Shown: positions 62,100-64,000 of the stretch, piece after piece | Position numbering within the stretch: position 1 is the first letter of the stretch | How the letters are laid out: every line of letters starts with the position of its first letter | Origin: Methanomassiliicoccaceae archaeon UBA71 | GTDB lineage: Archaea; Thermoplasmatota; Thermoplasmata; Methanomassiliicoccales; Methanomethylophilaceae | Assembly (NCBI GenBank): GCA_002504405.1 | Contig: DARO01000006.1 | Location: 1 to 64,000 of the forward strand | Direction of reading: 5' to 3' | DNA: 64,000 nucleotides | Program-made: the position numbers and the translations under genes | Notes under the pieces: model-generated | The model's database searches: none | Seen by the model: only the letters and a program-made list of their open reading frames with translations | What the model was told of the DNA's origin: nothing

Positions 62100-62945
62100 T
62101 CATTCCGTATCCTCGACTATGGCTATCAGCACTATCAGGTCCCATTTGTAGTCCTCACAGCCCCGGGTCCTGATCTCCTTCAGTTCGGTGATGTCCTTCG
62201 ACACGAATCCGGTCCATCCCCTGCGGCGGATGCCGAACCGAGGCACGATCCCGTAGCTGTGCACGATTGCATCCGGAAAGAGCGGTGGGCTGCCGGCCGA
62301 TTGCACGTCGATGGGGTCGATACCATTTGTCCATATCGGGCGGTCGGACTCCATCGCCTCCTCTATGAATGGCTGGACGTCCCCGTGCCTGTACGTAAGC
62401 ACGACGTTGACGAGATTTCCGACTCTTCTGACTAGTTCCGATAGCGTCATCCCCTCCTCCGATTTGTAAGGGGACCATGGGACCTCCCCTCTGAACTCGT
62501 ACGGCTCCCCCATCAGGGAGAGGGCGTCGGAGTCACGCTGCTCCGCCACACCACCGGAGTCCGTGAACACGTAGATGATGTCCCTGCGGATCCTGCAGGC
62601 TGGCATCACCCCGCGGTCGAGCGGCCGCTTGGATATGTCCACCCTGGCTACCGGGTACGAGTCGAAGAAGCGTCTCACCTGCGACCTGTCCGCGAAGGCC
62701 ATCGCCTTCCCGTATCTCAGGTACTTGATGGCTAGCGCCAGCTGGGGGACGATCCCGTACTCCAGGGTGTAGTACGCGAACATCAGCCCGTGTCCGAAGA
62801 TGTCCTCCAGGAGGCCGATGTCCTCATCGGAAAGGTCAATGCGTTCGATGTCAAACGGCCCGCACACCATCCGTTCCTGATGCCAGGGGTTGCGTCCGAT
62901 GAACTCCAGGCCCTCCAATTCTCTGTCAGTCAATATGATCGTCAT
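62100..62945 (-). CDS. Y-family hypothetical protein, copy 1
   Basis: The 281-residue protein begins MTIILTDRELEGLEFIGR. It shares with copy 2 a GHGLMFAYYTLEYG region, IIYVFTDSGG, YKSEEGMTLSELVRRVGNL and a C-terminal WDLIVLIAIVED. No catalytic motif or membrane helix is obvious. Its start overlaps the stop of X copy 1 (TGATG), showing translational coupling. Function is unknown; an immunity or ligand-binding role is one possibility from context. Confidence 0.75.
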   Translation of the reverse strand: MTIILTDRELEGLEFIGRNPWHQERMVCGPFDIERIDLSDEDIGLLEDIFGHGLMFAYYTLEYGIVPQLALAIKYLRYGKAMAFADRSQVRRFFDSYPVARVDISKRPLDRGVMPACRIRRDIIYVFTDSGGVAEQRDSDALSLMGEPYEFRGEVPWSPYKSEEGMTLSELVRRVGNLVNVVLTYRHGDVQPFIEEAMESDRPIWTNGIDPIDVQSAGSPPLFPDAIVHSYGIVPRFGIRRRGWTGFVSKDITELKEIRTRGCEDYKWDLIVLIAIVEDTE

Positions 62946-63142
62946 CAGCTAGGCGTCCCAGAGAATGAATGGACTTTATAACCGCTATCCTTGTTTAAAG
63001 CATGATAGTGGTTTATGAACATCTTTGTATGACTCTCGACATTGTCAGGTTTGTCGGTCGGCATCATGCTGGCTACTGTTCCGAATGTGCCTTTCGCATT
63101 CTCTTCGTAATATGTGTATATTCCTATCTCAGAACAATCCAT
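62945..63142 (-). CDS. X-family small protein, copy 1
   Basis: The 65-residue product begins MDCSEIGIYTYYEENAKGTF and ends INHYHALNKDSGYK...HSFSGTPS. The C-terminal half resembles X copy 2 in the spacing of Asn-His-x-His, Leu-Asn, Gly and His-x-Phe. Its stop is coupled to Y copy 1 by TGATG, which supports it being translated. It could be a free-standing toxin tip or a small partner subunit; this is speculation. Confidence 0.55.
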   Translation of the reverse strand: MDCSEIGIYTYYEENAKGTFGTVASMMPTDKPDNVESHTKMFINHYHALNKDSGYKVHSFSGTPS

Positions 63143-63147
63143 ACACT

Positions 63148-63273
63148 TTAAAATCGCAGAAGCCGGGGTGTCAGGGATCTTATCCTTGGAGATGTGGATT
63201 TTCCGTCTTCTCCGTCTGCTAGATCGATAAAAGCCAAGCTGTACTGGGGATTGTTCATATCATTCTCCTTCAT
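63148..63273 (-). CDS. Possible 41-residue open frame upstream of X copy 1
   Basis: The frame begins MKENDMNNPQYSLAFIDLAD and ends in an Arg/Leu-rich stretch before TAA at 63148. It may be a small gene or remnant at the head of the X-Y region. There is no recognisable motif. Confidence 0.25.
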   Translation of the reverse strand: MKENDMNNPQYSLAFIDLADGEDGKSTSPRIRSLTPRLLRF

Positions 63274-63282
63274 GTCAAGAAG

Positions 63283-63471
63283 GTCCTCGGCAACCCGAGG
63301 ACCCCCGGGGAGAACCGCGAAGCGGTCATATCGTATGTGCTCAACCATCCGGAGAAGTTCACGCCTCTCGAGGAGAACACAGACGACCCGATCCGGAACG
63401 AGTGGGCGTCCAAGATGAACGGACCAGCAGATTTCGGCTTCATGAGAGCTTTCAGGGGGAGATACCTGTAA
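63283..63471 (+). pseudogene. C-terminal gene remnant
   Basis: On the plus strand an open stretch of 62 codons with the GC-rich third positions typical of this genome reads VLGNPRTPGENREAVISYVL ... NEWASKMNGPADFGF ... FRGRYL and ends TAA. There is no start codon in a suitable place and the upstream codons lose coding character near 63270, so it looks like the 3' end of a lost or truncated gene. Confidence 0.4.
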
Positions 63472-63523
63472 CCGAACCGGGCCGTCAGGCCCATCTTATT
63501 CATGTCATATCCATCTTCTTCAT

Positions 63524-63567
63524 CTTCTACATTTCTTCTACGTGCTAATGTAGAAGATGTGTAGAAG
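63524..63567. promoter_or_regulatory. Palindromic operator-like repeat upstream of the Schlafen-type gene
   Basis: CTTCTACATTTCTTCTAC (63524-63541) faces GTAGAAGATGTGTAGAAG (63550-63567). The arms pair at 15 of 18 positions across eight bases, and each arm holds two copies of CTTCTAC or its complement. It probably binds a dimeric regulator controlling the gene to the right. Confidence 0.45.
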
Positions 63568-63717
63568 ATACATGGATGATGTTCGGAACATCTTTCCATT
63601 ATGTTGTTGTCGTTTTCTGGAGAAGTTCGACAGTCCTCCTATTGTCTCAATGTAACCTCTTTCAGCAATCATAATGAACAATCCAGTCCTTACACCCAGG
63701 TCGTTGCAGGTGATTCC

Positions 63718-64000
63718 TTGGAAAGGCAGAATGTTGAGTGGAAGAGGCAATGGGACGACAAATTCCTGAGGCAGATATGCGGTTTCGCCAACAGCGAAGG
63801 TGGTGTCATGAAGGTCGGTGTCGAGGATGACGGCACCGTGGTTGGTGTCAAGGACCCCAAGTCCGACATGAAATCCATTACTGACACCATCGCCAACAAG
63901 CTCTCCATCTATCCGACCGTGGATGTCGATGAGAATACCAACGTCATCACCATAACCGTCCAGAGATCCCCCGTCCCTGTCGACCTCGACGGAAAGTTCT
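63718..64000 (+). CDS. Schlafen/AlbA_2-domain protein, N-terminal part (runs off the window)
   Basis: The partial product of about 94 residues begins LERQNVEWKRQWDDKFLRQI and has the AlbA_2 (divergent AAA-4, Schlafen) signature CGFANSEGGVMKVGVEDDGTVVG. Such genes are often putative transcription regulators with a C-terminal winged helix, or defence-related nucleases. I place the start at a TTG preceded by AGGTGAT; an in-frame ATG at 63601 is possible, but the intervening codons are AT-rich and unlike coding. The gene continues past 64000. Confidence 0.75.
   Translation, partial: MERQNVEWKRQWDDKFLRQICGFANSEGGVMKVGVEDDGTVVGVKDPKSDMKSITDTIANKLSIYPTVDVDENTNVITITVQRSPVPVDLDGKF

Noticed and set aside
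1..64000. CRISPR arrays, rRNA genes, insertion sequences and transposases
   Set aside because: No regularly spaced direct repeats, rRNA-like tracts or transposase-like frames were seen on either strand by eye.

Overview
The window looks like a chromosome segment of a Methanomassiliicoccales (Methanomethylophilaceae-like) methanogenic archaeon. Archaeal markers are the aCPSF1 KH/beta-CASP nuclease, proteasome beta subunit, SRP54, TrmY, archaeal-type HMG-CoA reductase, archaeal phosphoglycerate mutase and TATA-box promoters, many about 25 bases from a leaderless start codon. A MtaA/MtbA-type methylcobamide methyltransferase suits a methyl-reducing methanogen. Stop codons are almost all TGA with a few TAA. 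TAG occurs in only two genes, as expected for a lineage that decodes TAG as pyrrolysine. One of these TAGs (13454-13456) interrupts a methyltransferase whose coding continues in frame for 49 more codons.

Layout. 1-6.6 kb: a large surface protein, a methyltransferase/zinc-ribbon/YkgJ group, an alpha/beta hydrolase, phosphoglycerate mutase and two pilin-like proteins. 6.6-12.8 kb: a U32 peptidase diverges from a coupled Cys-rich protein / secretion ATPase / TadC-like cassette, followed by a DUF2085 protein. 12.9-16.4 kb: the amber-containing methyltransferase, a class II ribonucleotide reductase and a 400-base intergenic region. 16.4-24.1 kb: tryptophan biosynthesis split into trpEGDCF (+) and trpBA (-), each preceded by the same palindromic operator and enclosing a leucine-rich-repeat surface protein. 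24-36.6 kb: alcohol dehydrogenase, MFS exporter, psmB, aCPSF1, a second surface protein, rubrerythrin, TPR and membrane proteins, HMG-CoA reductase, and a ferredoxin/rubredoxin pair.

36.7-40 kb: pheT, a peroxiredoxin and the corrinoid methyltransferase. 39.9-46.4 kb: a tightly overlapped seven-gene operon, srp54-trmY-DUF2116-(coaD::yjjX fusion)-FAD oxidase-etfB-etfA. 46.7-58.4 kb: a coiled-coil protein, purB, a PNPOx-like protein, MFS, UbiA, a radical SAM protein, a metal-chelate ABC importer with a methyltransferase, and a dicarboxylate/amino-acid symporter.

58.5-63.3 kb is the least ordinary part. It is a minus-strand run of two ankyrin proteins around a TPR-like protein, preceded by at least two copies of a small-plus-large gene pair (here called X and Y) and a truncated Y copy. 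I recognise no family for X or Y; the layout resembles a polyimmunity or toxin/immunity-type locus. The window ends inside a plus-strand Schlafen/AlbA_2-type gene with a palindromic operator upstream. I saw no rRNA, convincing tRNA, CRISPR array or insertion sequence. All calls rest on reading the sequence; no searches were run.
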